Below are positions 8,498 to 16,682 of a stretch of DNA of 64,000 bases, piece by piece. The notes under the pieces are model-generated. The model worked only from the letters and a program-made list of their open reading frames with translations, did not search any database and had not been told where the DNA came from. The DNA is from Pseudooceanicola antarcticus. Its GTDB lineage: Bacteria > Pseudomonadota > Alphaproteobacteria > Rhodobacterales > Rhodobacteraceae. The stretch spans positions 248,001 through 312,000 of the forward strand of contig NZ_OBEA01000003.1 in assembly GCF_900215355.1 (NCBI RefSeq), in the 5' to 3' direction. Numbering within the stretch: position 1 is the first letter of the stretch; each line of letters opens with the position of its first letter. The position numbers were made by a program, and so were the translations under genes.

Positions 8498-10141
8498 TTA
8501 CATATTGGGATAGTTGGGCCCGTCGCCGCCCTGGGGCGTGGTCCAGTTGATGTTCTGGGACGGGTCCTTGATATCGCAGGTCTTGCAGTGGACGCAGTTC
8601 TGGAAGTTGATCTGGAACCGCTTCTCGTCGCCTTCGCCCACGTACTCGTATACGCCTGCGGGGCAGTAGCGCGCCGCCGGGCCGTCATAGGTGGGCAGGT
8701 TGACCTTCAGCGGGATCTCGGGATCGGCCAGCTTCAGGTGGCAGGGCTGGCTTTCCTCGTGATTGGTCGCCGCGAAGGCCACGTTGGTCAGCCGGTCGAA
8801 GCTCAGCTTGCCGTCGGGCTTGGGGTAGTCGATGGGCTTGTGCTTCGCGGCGGGCTCGGTCGCGTCGGCGTCGTTCTTGCCGTGGCCGAGGGTGCCCAGC
8901 AGTGAGAAGCCGAAGGTGTTGGTCCACATGTCCATGCCACCAAGCGCCAGCGAGGCGGTCAGGCCGTACTTCGACCACAGGGGCTTCACGTTGCGGACCT
9001 TCTTCAGGTCCTTGCCGATGGCGCCCTTGCGCACCTCGGTCTCGTAGTCGGTCAGCTCGTCGCCGGAACGACCCGCCTGCAGCGCCGCATAGGCGGCCTC
9101 TGCCGCCGCCTTGCCCGAGAGCATGGCGTTGTGGTTGCCCTTGATGCGCGGCAGGTTGACCATGCCGACCGAGCAGCCCAGCAGGGCCGCGCCGGGGACG
9201 GTCATCTTGGGCATCGACTGGTAGCCGCCCTCGGTAATCGCCCGCGCGCCATAGGCCACGCGCTTGCCGCCCTCCAGCAGGTCCTTGACCATGGGATGGT
9301 GCTTGAAACGCTGGAATTCCATGTAGGGATAGAGGTGCGGGTTCTTGTAGTTCAGGTGCACCACGAAGCCCACGTAGACCTGGTTGTTTTCCAGGTGGTA
9401 GATGAACGACCCGCCGCCCGCGTTGGAGTTCAGCGGCCAGCCCATGGTGTGGGTCACCGAGCCTTCGCGGTGCTTGGCCGGGTCGATCTCCCAGATCTCT
9501 TTCATGCCCAGGCCGAACTTCTGCGGCTCATGGCCCTTGGACAGCTCGTACTTGCCGATCAGCTCTTTCGCCAGGCTGCCGCGCACGCCTTCGGCGATGA
9601 AGACATACTTGCCGTGCAGCTCCATGCCGGGCTCGTAACCGGGCCCTTCCGAGCCATCGGCCTCGCGGCCGAATTCACCGGCGACGACGCCCTTCACCAC
9701 GTCGCCCTCGTAGATCAGCTGAGAGCAGGACATGCCGGGGAAGACCTCGACGCCCAGCTCTTCGGCCTGTTCGGCCATCCAGCGGCAGACATTGCCCATC
9801 GAGACGATGTAATTGCCGTGGTTGTTCATCAGCGGCGGCATGGGGAAATTGGGCACGCGGATCTCGCCCGCCTCGCCCAGCAGGTAGAAGTTGTCGTCCT
9901 TCACCGGCGTGTTCAGCGGTGCGCCCTTGGCCTTCCAGTCGGGGATCAGCGCGTCCAGGCCCGAGGGGTCCAGCACGGCGCCCGACAGGATATGCGCGCC
10001 CACTTCCGAGCCCTTCTCGAGCACGACCACTTCGAGGTCGGCATCAAGCTGTTTCAGGCGGATGGCAGCAGACAGACCGGCGGGACCCGCCCCGACGATC
10101 ACGACGTCGTATTCCATCTTCTCGCGTTGCGTCTCGGACAT
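8498..10141 (-). CDS. Electron transfer flavoprotein-ubiquinone oxidoreductase
   Basis: 547-residue inner-membrane-associated flavo-iron-sulfur protein that takes electrons from ETF, which is reduced by acyl-CoA dehydrogenases, and passes them to ubiquinone. The FAD-binding VIVGAGPAGLSAAIRL is at about residues 13-28, the HILSGAVLDP region follows, and the C-terminal ferredoxin-like domain has a cysteine in RYCPAG plus the CVHCKTCD cluster binding one [4Fe-4S]. The ATG at 10141 starts MSETQREKMEYD; the longer open frame upstream lacks family resemblance. The length matches ETF-QO. It links functionally to the acyl-CoA dehydrogenase at the start of the window. Confidence 0.96.
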   Translation of the reverse strand: MSETQREKMEYDVVIVGAGPAGLSAAIRLKQLDADLEVVVLEKGSEVGAHILSGAVLDPSGLDALIPDWKAKGAPLNTPVKDDNFYLLGEAGEIRVPNFPMPPLMNNHGNYIVSMGNVCRWMAEQAEELGVEVFPGMSCSQLIYEGDVVKGVVAGEFGREADGSEGPGYEPGMELHGKYVFIAEGVRGSLAKELIGKYELSKGHEPQKFGLGMKEIWEIDPAKHREGSVTHTMGWPLNSNAGGGSFIYHLENNQVYVGFVVHLNYKNPHLYPYMEFQRFKHHPMVKDLLEGGKRVAYGARAITEGGYQSMPKMTVPGAALLGCSVGMVNLPRIKGNHNAMLSGKAAAEAAYAALQAGRSGDELTDYETEVRKGAIGKDLKKVRNVKPLWSKYGLTASLALGGMDMWTNTFGFSLLGTLGHGKNDADATEPAAKHKPIDYPKPDGKLSFDRLTNVAFAATNHEESQPCHLKLADPEIPLKVNLPTYDGPAARYCPAGVYEYVGEGDEKRFQINFQNCVHCKTCDIKDPSQNINWTTPQGGDGPNYPNM

Positions 10142-10256
10142 GTTGGGTTCCCCGTCGGCGTGGCTAGGCAATATTGTTTCGCATCGATATCGCTTCGCAC
10201 CCCGTAGGGTCAATTGCAACGATACGTCAGACCATTGGTCCGGCATTTGCGACTTT

Positions 10257-10742
10257 TCAGTCCCGGCCTGGGCTGTCTCCCAGCAGATAGCGCGGGCCGG
10301 GGCCGTTGCCGCCGGCGCGGTCGCCCGGATTGTAGAGCGAGCAGCGCTCAAGCGACAGGCAGCCGCAGCCGATGCAGCCATCCAGGTCGTTGCGCAGCTT
10401 CTCAAGCTGGGCGATGCGGCGGTCGAGGTCGGCGCGGTAGTGCTCGGAGAGCCGCCGCCAGTCCCCCGCAGTCGGCGTCCGCCCCTTGGGCAGGCGCACC
10501 AGCTGGGCGCGGATCTCGGCGATCGAGGCGCCGAGCCCCTGGGCGATCATGATGAAGGACAGCCGCCGGATATCCGCCCGCTCGAAGCGGCGCTGCCCGC
10601 TGTCATTGCGCCAGGGGGTGATCAGCCCCTCGCTCTCGTAGTAGCGGATCGCCGAGACCGCGAGGCCGGTGCGCCCGGCTATCTCGCCGATGGTCAGGCC
10701 GTCCTTTCGCAGGGGTCTTCGCAAAGTCTTGTTCGCGCTCAT
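10257..10742 (-). CDS. soxR: Redox-sensitive transcriptional activator SoxR
   Basis: 161-residue MerR-family regulator. The N-terminal winged helix-turn-helix covers TIGEIAGRTGLAVSAIRYYESEGLI (about residues 17-41). A dimerisation helix follows, then the [2Fe-2S] motif CIGCGCLSLERC with Cys at 123, 126, 128 and 134 (CX2CXCX5C), diagnostic of SoxR. The protein senses redox-cycling compounds and superoxide through oxidation of the cluster. A palindromic SoxR-type operator sits 9 bases before the ATG and is shared with the divergent VOC gene. Its Shine-Dalgarno (AAGGAG) overlaps the right half of that operator on the coding strand. No soxS is seen, as expected outside enterobacteria. Confidence 0.95.
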   Translation of the reverse strand: MSANKTLRRPLRKDGLTIGEIAGRTGLAVSAIRYYESEGLITPWRNDSGQRRFERADIRRLSFIMIAQGLGASIAEIRAQLVRLPKGRTPTAGDWRRLSEHYRADLDRRIAQLEKLRNDLDGCIGCGCLSLERCSLYNPGDRAGGNGPGPRYLLGDSPGRD

Positions 10743-10750
10743 TTCTTTCT

Positions 10751-10768
10751 CCTTGCCCTAAAGCAAGG
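10751..10768. promoter_or_regulatory. SoxR box (CCTTGCCCTAAAGCAAGG)
   Basis: 18-bp inverted repeat with 6-bp half-sites CCTTGC/GCAAGG and a 6-bp centre. It has the same size and general layout as known soxboxes (CCTCAAG...CTTGAGG type). It lies between the divergent soxR and VOC genes, 9 bases upstream of soxR, so it could serve both autoregulation and activation of the VOC gene. Confidence 0.75.
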
Positions 10769-10811
10769 TTGAGGCCCGAGACTGGGTCAAGTCAAGCAAC
10801 GAACAAGGACG

Positions 10812-11201
10812 ATGGACATGATCCGCCTCGAACACGCCAATATCACCGTCAACAACCCCGAAGCCACGGCCGCCTGGCTCTGCGACGTCTTCGGCTGGAA
10901 GATCCGCTGGCAGGGCGCCGGCATGCAGACCGGCCGCACCGTCCACGTCGGCGGAGAGGACAGCTATATCGCGCTCTTCACCTTCGACGGCCCCAATGCG
11001 CCGCCCGCCGCCCGCTATCGCACCCAGGCCAGCCTGAACCATCTGGCAGTCTTCACCGACGAGGATATCTCCGAGGTCGAGGCGCGCGTCGCCAAGGCCG
11101 GTTTCGAGCCGATCAACCATGGCGACTACGCGCCGGGGCGGCGTTTCTACTTCCTCGATCACGACGGTATCGAATGGGAGGTGGCCTCTCATCAGGCCTG
11201 A
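10812..11201 (+). CDS. VOC-family (glyoxalase/dioxygenase fold) protein, likely SoxR target
   Basis: 129-residue vicinal-oxygen-chelate protein with paired beta-alpha-beta-beta-beta modules: [18 protein letters not shown] at the start, [11 protein letters not shown] in the middle, and [14 protein letters not shown] at the end. A His in the first strand, a His in LNHLAVF and the Glu in IEWEV are candidate metal ligands. It is transcribed divergently from soxR across a shared SoxR box, so it is probably induced by redox-active compounds and might detoxify a small molecule. The enzymatic reaction cannot be inferred from sequence. Confidence 0.85.
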   Translation: MDMIRLEHANITVNNPEATAAWLCDVFGWKIRWQGAGMQTGRTVHVGGEDSYIALFTFDGPNAPPAARYRTQASLNHLAVFTDEDISEVEARVAKAGFEPINHGDYAPGRRFYFLDHDGIEWEVASHQA

Positions 11202-11285
11202 GCTGATCGCCGCCGCGGCTGTCGCAAATCGCTTGCAAATGACCTCGGCATTGGGTCAGGTATCCGGAACGATGAGAAAAAGTGG

Positions 11286-11309
11286 AAGGGGCCCCGGCGG
11301 CCCCTTTCT
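11286..11309 (+). terminator. Intrinsic terminator after the VOC gene
   Basis: An 8-bp perfect stem (AAGGGGCC with GGCCCCTT, loop CCGGC) is followed by TTTCTA. It sits about 85 bases after the VOC stop and 20 bases before greA, so it should insulate greA from the SoxR-controlled transcript. Confidence 0.65.
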
Positions 11310-11328
11310 ACGTGCCGTGGAGGGCAGA

Positions 11329-11799
11329 ATGGAAAAGATACCGATGACCCGCACAGGCTACCAGAAGCTGGAAGCCGAGCTGAAGCAACTCAAGTCCGTC
11401 GAGCGCCCCTCGGTGATCCGGGCGATTGCCGAGGCACGCGAGCACGGGGACCTGTCGGAAAACGCCGAATACCATTCCGCGCGTGAGAAGCAGAGCTTCA
11501 TCGAGGGCCGCATCAAGGAGCTGGAAGGCGTGATCGGCCTGGCGGATGTGATCGACCCGAAGACCCTGTCGGGCTCGATCAAGTTCGGCGCCAAGGTGAC
11601 GCTGGTCGACGAGGACACCGACGAAGAGAAGACCTGGCAGATTGTCGGCGAGCAGGAGGCGAATATCGAAGCCGGTCTGCTGAACATCAAATCTCCGATC
11701 GCCCGTGCATTGATTGGCAAGGAAGAGGGCGATTCCGTCGAAGTCCGCACGCCGGGTGGTGAAAAGTCTTACGAAGTCCTGAAAATCGTTTACGAATAA
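11329..11799 (+). CDS. greA: Transcription elongation factor GreA
   Basis: 156-residue factor that stimulates transcript cleavage by stalled RNA polymerase. The N-terminal coiled coil runs from [13 protein letters not shown] through the acidic tip segment [20 protein letters not shown] (about residues 35-54), which enters the polymerase channel. The C-terminal FKBP-like domain includes [18 protein letters not shown] and ends at KIVYE. Length and motifs match GreA. The ATG at 11329 (MEKIPMT) is the family start and follows GGAGGG in the upstream sequence. Confidence 0.97.
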   Translation: MEKIPMTRTGYQKLEAELKQLKSVERPSVIRAIAEAREHGDLSENAEYHSAREKQSFIEGRIKELEGVIGLADVIDPKTLSGSIKFGAKVTLVDEDTDEEKTWQIVGEQEANIEAGLLNIKSPIARALIGKEEGDSVEVRTPGGEKSYEVLKIVYE

Positions 11800-12095
11800 T
11801 GTGAACGAGGAAGCGCGGGCCAGCCGCGCTCGACGAAGGCGCGGGACTTTTGAGCAGATTGAATGACAACGGTGGCTCCGCTGCGGCGGGGTCCCGGACC
11901 AGGGCCGGGACGGACCGTCCAAGCCAGGCGCGAACAGGACCCCTGCCGGGAAACCCGCAGGGAAAGATCCTGGTCCCGGCGGGCGAGGCGCGGCTGGCTT
12001 ACCGGCTGGACGGGTTCGAGGTCGAGAAGACCGGACCGAAGCGCAAGACCCCGGAGACGGGGCGGCGTGACCGAAGCAAGGTGCGGAACGCGGGG
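11800..12095. other. Gene-free stretch between greA and the coiled-coil membrane protein gene
   Basis: No convincing gene. The one visible structure is a 7-bp stem (AGCGCGG/CCGCGCT, 11812-11830) about 12 bases after the greA stop, a possible weak greA terminator without a clear T-tract. The remainder is GC-rich and contains the leader of the next gene. Confidence 0.5.
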
Positions 12096-13112
12096 ATGAG
12101 TGACAGCCAGCAGAGCAAGCCGACCCTGGTAGGGGCCTATGACAGCGCCCGCAGCCCCGGCATGACCGCCGCCGAGGCGGTGGCGCTGATTGTCAGCCTG
12201 CTCTGGCTGCTCGGCGCCGCGGTCTATTTCCTCTTTCTCTACGAAAGCTCGGGTGAGGGCGGCAGCCGCTCGCTGCACCTGGTTCTGACCGTCTTCGCGG
12301 TGCTGATGCCGGTGGTGATGGTCTGGGTGGCCGCCATGGCCGCGCGCTCGGCCCGCGTGATGCGCGAGGAAAGCGCCCGGCTGCGCACCGCCATCGACGC
12401 CATCCGCCAGGCCTATGTGAACCAGAACCAGAAGGGCGGCGACAGCACCATCGCCCGCAAGCTGGACGAGATCGCCGTGGCGCAGCGCAAGACCGAGACG
12501 GCGCTGCTGACCTTCACCTCGATCCGCGAACACTCGGTGGCGCAAGAGCCGCGCGCCGCCGTGATCGCCCCGGCGCCCTCGCGCGAGGACGAGGGGCAGG
12601 AGGCGCTGCCGCTGGACACCCCGCCGGAACCCGCCGCGCCGCCGCTGCTGCGCGAGGATTTCATCCGGGCGCTGAACTTCCCCGAGACCGCCGAGGACGA
12701 GGAGGGTTTCACCGCCCTGCGCAAGGCGCTGAAAGACCGCCAGACCGCGCTGCTGATCCAGGCGGCGCAGGACGTGCTGACCCTGCTCAGCCAGGACGGC
12801 ATCTACATGGACGACCTGCGCCCCGACATGGTCCGCCCCGAGATCTGGCGCCGTTTTGCCGCTGGCGAACGCGGACGTCAGATCGCCGCGCTCGGCGGTA
12901 TCCGCGACCGCTCGTCTCTGGCGCTGGCGGCGGGCCGCATGAAGCAGGACCCGATCTTCCGCGACGCCGGCCACCACTTCCTGCGGCGCTTCGACAAGAT
13001 GTTGCTGGAATTCGAGAAGACCGCCTCGGACCAGGAAATCCAGGATCTGGCCGAGACCCGCACCGCGCGGGCCTTCATGCTTCTGGGGCGGGTCGCCGGG
13101 ATCTTCGACTGA
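12096..13112 (+). CDS. Conserved membrane protein with two N-terminal TM helices and coiled coil
   Basis: 338-residue protein not recognised by function. After a short cytoplasmic head (MSDSQQSKPTLVGAYD) there are two membrane helices (about residues 25-47 and 62-82). A likely coiled coil follows (MREESARLRTAIDAIRQAY and nearby), then a Pro/Ala-rich linker (~150-175) and a C-terminal helical domain rich in charged residues (LREDFIRALNFPETAEDEEG to FMLLGRVAGIFD). The architecture suggests a membrane-anchored scaffold. The start at ATG 12096 keeps a short head; upstream in-frame residues are arginine-rich and unlike a real protein. It is convergent with the polyprenyl synthase gene. Confidence 0.75.
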   Translation: MSDSQQSKPTLVGAYDSARSPGMTAAEAVALIVSLLWLLGAAVYFLFLYESSGEGGSRSLHLVLTVFAVLMPVVMVWVAAMAARSARVMREESARLRTAIDAIRQAYVNQNQKGGDSTIARKLDEIAVAQRKTETALLTFTSIREHSVAQEPRAAVIAPAPSREDEGQEALPLDTPPEPAAPPLLREDFIRALNFPETAEDEEGFTALRKALKDRQTALLIQAAQDVLTLLSQDGIYMDDLRPDMVRPEIWRRFAAGERGRQIAALGGIRDRSSLALAAGRMKQDPIFRDAGHHFLRRFDKMLLEFEKTASDQEIQDLAETRTARAFMLLGRVAGIFD

Positions 13113-13155
13113 AGTCCCGGCAGGGGTCTTGGTGAGGGGCCTCGGTCGTGCGGCC

Positions 13156-14151
13156 TCAGTTGAGGCGGGCGACCACGTAGGCGGCCAGATCCGAAAGCAG
13201 ATCGCGGATCTCGCTTTCGGGCAGCGCCTGCAGGGCCGCGCGTGCCTTGGCGGACCATTCTAGGGCCGTCTGGCGGGTGCTCTCGAGGGTGCCGTGCTTC
13301 TCGAAGAGCGCCAGCGCCTGCTCCAGATCCCCCTCTTGCTGCTTGCCGCGCCCGATGGTGCGGTGCCAGAAGGCGTGCTCTTCCTCGTCGGCGGCCGCGA
13401 TGGCGCGGATCACCGGCAGGGTCAGCTTGCGCTCGCGGAAATCGTCGCCGACGTTCTTGCCGGTGGCGCTGCTGTCGCCCTGGTAGTCGAGCAGGTCGTC
13501 GGCCATCTGGAAGGCGATGCCAAGCGCGTCGCCATAGGTGAAAAGCGCCTGCACATGGTCATCGGGCGCGCCTGCCAGCACTGCGCCAGACTCGGTCGCC
13601 GCCGAGAAGAGCGCCGCGGTCTTGCCGCGCACGATGGTGATATAGGTCTCTTCCGTGGTGGTCAGATCCTGCGCCGCCGAAAGCTGCAGCACCTCGCCCT
13701 CGGCGATGGTGGTGGCGGCGGACGAGAGGATGTCGAGCACCCGCATGTTGCCGGGTTCGACCATCATCTGGAAGGCGCGGGCGAAGAGGTAATCCCCGAC
13801 CAGAACGGAAGACTGGTTGTCCCACAGCAGGTTGGCCGTCGGGCGACCGCGCCGCTGCTCGCTTTCGTCGACCACGTCGTCATGCAGCAGGGTGGCAGTG
13901 TGGATGAACTCGACCGTGGCGGCCAGGTGGACGTGATAGGGGCCGTCATAGCCGCAGAGCCGTGCCGCCGCGAGGGTCAGCATGGGGCGCAGGCGCTTGC
14001 CGCCCGCATCCACCAGATGCGCCGTGACCTGCGGAATACGCGGTGCGTAGCGGCTTTCCATCCGTTCCCGGATCAGCTGACCCGTGGCCTCGAGCTCTGC
14101 CTGCAGAACTTTGGCCAGGGCATCATGGGGTTTGGCTGTGACTTGATCCAA
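13156..14151 (-). CDS. ispB: Polyprenyl (octaprenyl/decaprenyl-type) diphosphate synthase
   Basis: 331-residue trans-prenyltransferase that builds the quinone side chain from farnesyl and isopentenyl diphosphates. The first aspartate-rich motif DDVVD is at residues 91-95 in LLHDDVVDES, and the second DDLLD at about 218-222 in FQMADDLLDY. GGKRLRP near residue 50 is the IPP-binding region. All catalytic motifs are intact and the length is typical of long-chain synthases; chain length (C40 or C50) cannot be decided by eye, so the symbol follows the octaprenyl enzyme. It is divergent from the DUF2007 gene. Confidence 0.93.
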   Translation of the reverse strand: MDQVTAKPHDALAKVLQAELEATGQLIRERMESRYAPRIPQVTAHLVDAGGKRLRPMLTLAAARLCGYDGPYHVHLAATVEFIHTATLLHDDVVDESEQRRGRPTANLLWDNQSSVLVGDYLFARAFQMMVEPGNMRVLDILSSAATTIAEGEVLQLSAAQDLTTTEETYITIVRGKTAALFSAATESGAVLAGAPDDHVQALFTYGDALGIAFQMADDLLDYQGDSSATGKNVGDDFRERKLTLPVIRAIAAADEEEHAFWHRTIGRGKQQEGDLEQALALFEKHGTLESTRQTALEWSAKARAALQALPESEIRDLLSDLAAYVVARLN

Positions 14152-14234
14152 CCCGGCTCTCCCGTAATGAGTGGTCGGGCCTCGCCGACCGAAGGAACTG
14201 GAAATCCCGGCGGGGTTTGGCTAGTGCTGAGCTC

Positions 14235-14450
14235 ATGAGAGAGCTTCTTCGCAGTAACGATCCCACCCGCCTAGCCTTCGCCAAGGCCCTTCTTCAGGGG
14301 GAGGATATAGACTGCTTTGAAATGGACGTAAACATGAGCGTTCTCGAAGGTTCTATTGGAATTTTCCCCCGCCGCCTCATGGTCCGCGACGAAGATTTCG
14401 TGGAAGCAGAGGTGGTTATGCGGGACAACGGGTTGGCGGACGGCGCGTGA
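14235..14450 (+). CDS. DUF2007-family small protein
   Basis: 71-residue protein with the DUF2007 pattern: MRELLRSNDPTRLAFAKALLQ, then EDIDCFEMD, and RLMVRDEDFVEAEVVMRDNGL. The fold resembles PII-like or regulatory alpha/beta modules, but the function is not established. The stop overlaps the GTG of the downstream methyltransferase (GTGA), so both are probably made from one message. The first upstream in-frame ATG (14217) lacks support, so 14235 is used. Confidence 0.85.
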   Translation: MRELLRSNDPTRLAFAKALLQGEDIDCFEMDVNMSVLEGSIGIFPRRLMVRDEDFVEAEVVMRDNGLADGA

Positions 14451-15208
14451 GCTGGCCGCTCAAGGCGCTGAGTGCCGACCGTTTTCTGGGCGGAAAGCTG
14501 GTGCTCCACCAACCGTTGAAAGGCTATCGCGCAGGGGTTGATCCGGTGCTGCTGGCAGCTTCGGTGCCGGCGCGTCCGGGCGAAAGCCTTCTGGATCTGG
14601 GCTGTGGCGCGGGGGCGGCGGCGCTCTGTGCCGGGCGTCGGGTGCCGGGCCTGCGGCTGGCGGGCCTCGAGCGCCAGGACAGCTATGCCGAGCTGGCCCG
14701 GCGCAATGCCCTGGCCAACGGGCTGGAGATGGCGGTCTACCAGGGCGATCTTTCGGCCATGCCCGAGGCGCTGCGCCAGGCGCAATTCGATCACGTGATC
14801 GCCAATCCTCCGTACTTCCGCCGCGATGCCTCGACCCGCGCGCCGCAGCCCGAACGCGAGGGCGCCATGGGAGAGGACACGCCGCTGGAAATCTGGGTCG
14901 ATGCCGCCGCCCGGCGCTGCAAGCCCGGCGGCTTCGTCACCTTCATCCACCGCGCCGAGCGTCTGCCCGAGCTCATGGGCGCCTTTGCCGCCCGGCTGGG
15001 CTCGCTGGAGCTGAAGCCGCTGCTGCCCCGGCCCGGACGCGAGAGCCAGCTGTGCCTGCTGCGCGGGCGCAAGAACGGTCGTGCCGCCTTCCGGCTGCAT
15101 GCGGGTCTGCTGCTGCATGCGCCCCCGGCCCATGTCTCGGACCGCGACGACTACACGTCAGAGGCGAGTCGCATCCTGCGCGGCGGAGAGCCCCTCATCT
15201 TCGGGTGA
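14447..15208 (+). CDS. SAM-dependent methyltransferase, TrmN6/YfiC-like
   Basis: 253-residue class I methyltransferase. Motif I is LLDLGCGAGAAALCAG (about residues 48-63), and the NPPYF motif (about 125-129) marks an adenine-N6-type amino methyltransferase. The N-terminal LVLHQPLKGYRAGVDPVLLAA is typical of the tRNA1(Val) A37 N6-methyltransferase group. It is translationally coupled to the DUF2007 gene by a GTGA overlap. The tRNA substrate is inferred from the family; it could modify another RNA or protein. Confidence 0.85.
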   Translation: MSWPLKALSADRFLGGKLVLHQPLKGYRAGVDPVLLAASVPARPGESLLDLGCGAGAAALCAGRRVPGLRLAGLERQDSYAELARRNALANGLEMAVYQGDLSAMPEALRQAQFDHVIANPPYFRRDASTRAPQPEREGAMGEDTPLEIWVDAAARRCKPGGFVTFIHRAERLPELMGAFAARLGSLELKPLLPRPGRESQLCLLRGRKNGRAAFRLHAGLLLHAPPAHVSDRDDYTSEASRILRGGEPLIFG

Positions 15209-15400
15209 CAAAGTGGTAAACGCGGTGTTTGCCAGAAAGGGATCGGCGGATTCACGCCCGTTTTTCCCGGAATATCCCTGTAAATTCCAGCATATTTACG
15301 CCCGGTAAACCTCTGGCTTGGCAATCTGCCCGGACGAACGTGACAGAATTGCGAAAGTGTGCTGCACTGATGGCACCGCAACACAGAGAGGAGTCCCCTG

Positions 15401-15571
15401 ATGAGCTTGTCTTCCCACGTCGAAGAGCTGAAGAAGAAACACGCCTCCCTCTCGGCGGCCGTGGACGAGGCGCAGCGCGCGCCGGGCGTCTCCGACCTCG
15501 AGATCACTTCGCTGAAGAAGCAGAAGCTGAGACTGAAGGAAGAAATCAACCGATTGGCCGAGATGCACTAG
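15401..15571 (+). CDS. DUF465/YdcH-family small coiled-coil protein (56 aa)
   Basis: 56-residue, highly charged helical protein: MSLSSHVEELKKKH, then a short break (APGVSDLE), then ITSLKKQKLRLKEEINRL. This two-helix arrangement with the SDLEITSLKKQKLRLKEEI segment is the DUF465 (YdcH) family, common as one or more copies in alphaproteobacteria; function unknown. A strong ribosome binding site (GAGAGGAG) lies about 7 bases before the ATG. Confidence 0.85.
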   Translation: MSLSSHVEELKKKHASLSAAVDEAQRAPGVSDLEITSLKKQKLRLKEEINRLAEMH

Positions 15572-15747
15572 GCGCCGGTCAACGGGAATGCATGATCTGA
15601 CCCCGCGGGCGCCGCGCGGCGACGACGGCGCAGACTATGGGACAATCGTCCGGTATTAGCCGGGCCAGACGGGCGGCAGGGGAACCTGTCGCCCGTATCC
15701 TTTGCACAGCCGTATCCTGTGCGCAGCCACCCCGGTGGGCGGACAGC

Positions 15748-15776
15748 AAAACGCCGGGGCAGGGCCCCGGCGTTTC
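15748..15776 (-). terminator. Terminator of phaB
   Basis: A 10-bp perfect stem (ACGCCGGGGC with GCCCCGGCGT, loop of 3) lies 22 bases past the phaB stop. On the minus strand the stem runs directly into TTTTG. The plus strand also has GTTTCTGT, so it may act in both directions. Confidence 0.75.
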
Positions 15777-15794
15777 TGTCTCAAGTCTCTGATG

Positions 15795-16517
15795 TCAGAC
15801 GAAGAACTGGCCGCCATTGGCCGAGATCGTCGAGCCGTTGAGGAAGGCTGCGTCCTCGTCCGCCAAGAAGCGCACGCAGCGTGCGATCTCTTCCGGCTCG
15901 CCCAGGCGACCCGTGGGGATCTGGGCGATGATGCTGTCGCGCACCTTCTCGGGCACGGCCATGACCATCTCGGTGGCGATATAGCCGGGGCAGATCGCAT
16001 TGGCGGTGATGCCGTAGCGCGCGCCCTCCTGGGCCAGGCTCTTCACGATGCCCAGATCGCCGGCCTTGGTGGCGGCGTAATTGGCCTGGGCGAACTGCCC
16101 CTTCTGGCCATTGATCGAAGAGATCACGATGACCCGGCCGAACTTGCGCTCACGCATGCCGGGCCAGATCGGGTGGATGGTGTTGAAGACGCCGGTCAGA
16201 TTGGTGCCGATCACCTCGTTCCACTGCTCGGGTGTCATCTTGTGGAAGGGCGCGTCGCGGGTGATGCCGGCATTGGCCACCACGGTGTCGATGGGGCCAA
16301 GCTCTGCCTCGACCTTCTCGATCCCCGCCTTGCTCTCGTCATAGGAGGCGACGTTCCACTTGTAGGTGTGAATGCCGGTCTCTGCGGTGAATGCCGCCGC
16401 GGCCTCCTCGTTCCCGGCGAATGTCGCGGCTACCTGGTAGCCCGCCGCCTTCAATTCCTTTGAAATGGACGCACCGATTCCTCGGGTGCCCCCCGTGACC
16501 AAAGCTGTTCTAGCCAT
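15795..16517 (-). CDS. phaB: Acetoacetyl-CoA reductase
   Basis: 240-residue short-chain dehydrogenase that reduces acetoacetyl-CoA to (R)-3-hydroxybutyryl-CoA for polyhydroxyalkanoate synthesis. It has the N-terminal VTGGTRGIG cofactor loop (about residues 7-15), VANAGITRD (NAG motif), the catalytic Ser in VISSINGQKGQ, and the YxxxK motif in ANYAATKAG. The INGQKGQFAQANYAATKAG block is characteristic of PhaB. It lies downstream of phaA on the same strand, but phaA has its own terminator in the gap, so phaB probably also has its own promoter. Confidence 0.95.
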   Translation of the reverse strand: MARTALVTGGTRGIGASISKELKAAGYQVAATFAGNEEAAAAFTAETGIHTYKWNVASYDESKAGIEKVEAELGPIDTVVANAGITRDAPFHKMTPEQWNEVIGTNLTGVFNTIHPIWPGMRERKFGRVIVISSINGQKGQFAQANYAATKAGDLGIVKSLAQEGARYGITANAICPGYIATEMVMAVPEKVRDSIIAQIPTGRLGEPEEIARCVRFLADEDAAFLNGSTISANGGQFFV

Positions 16518-16651
16518 GTCTGTCCTCCGCCGCTACTACGCAACCTTGTTACATAAGTGGATGCGTTTGAGCAATAATCGTTCTCACTGAAATTTCCATC
16601 TTGCGACGCTTTGCAGCGTTTTTCCGCCTAAGGCGTTGACGGAATTGAATA

Positions 16652-16669
16652 AGGCGCCCGAAGGCGCCT
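16652..16669 (-). terminator. Terminator of phaA
   Basis: A 7-bp stem (AGGCGCC/GGCGCCT) with a four-base loop (TTCG on the minus strand) lies 14 bases after the phaA stop. The minus-strand tail is TATTCAATTCC. Confidence 0.6.
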
Positions 16670-16682
16670 CATTCTCTTTTGC

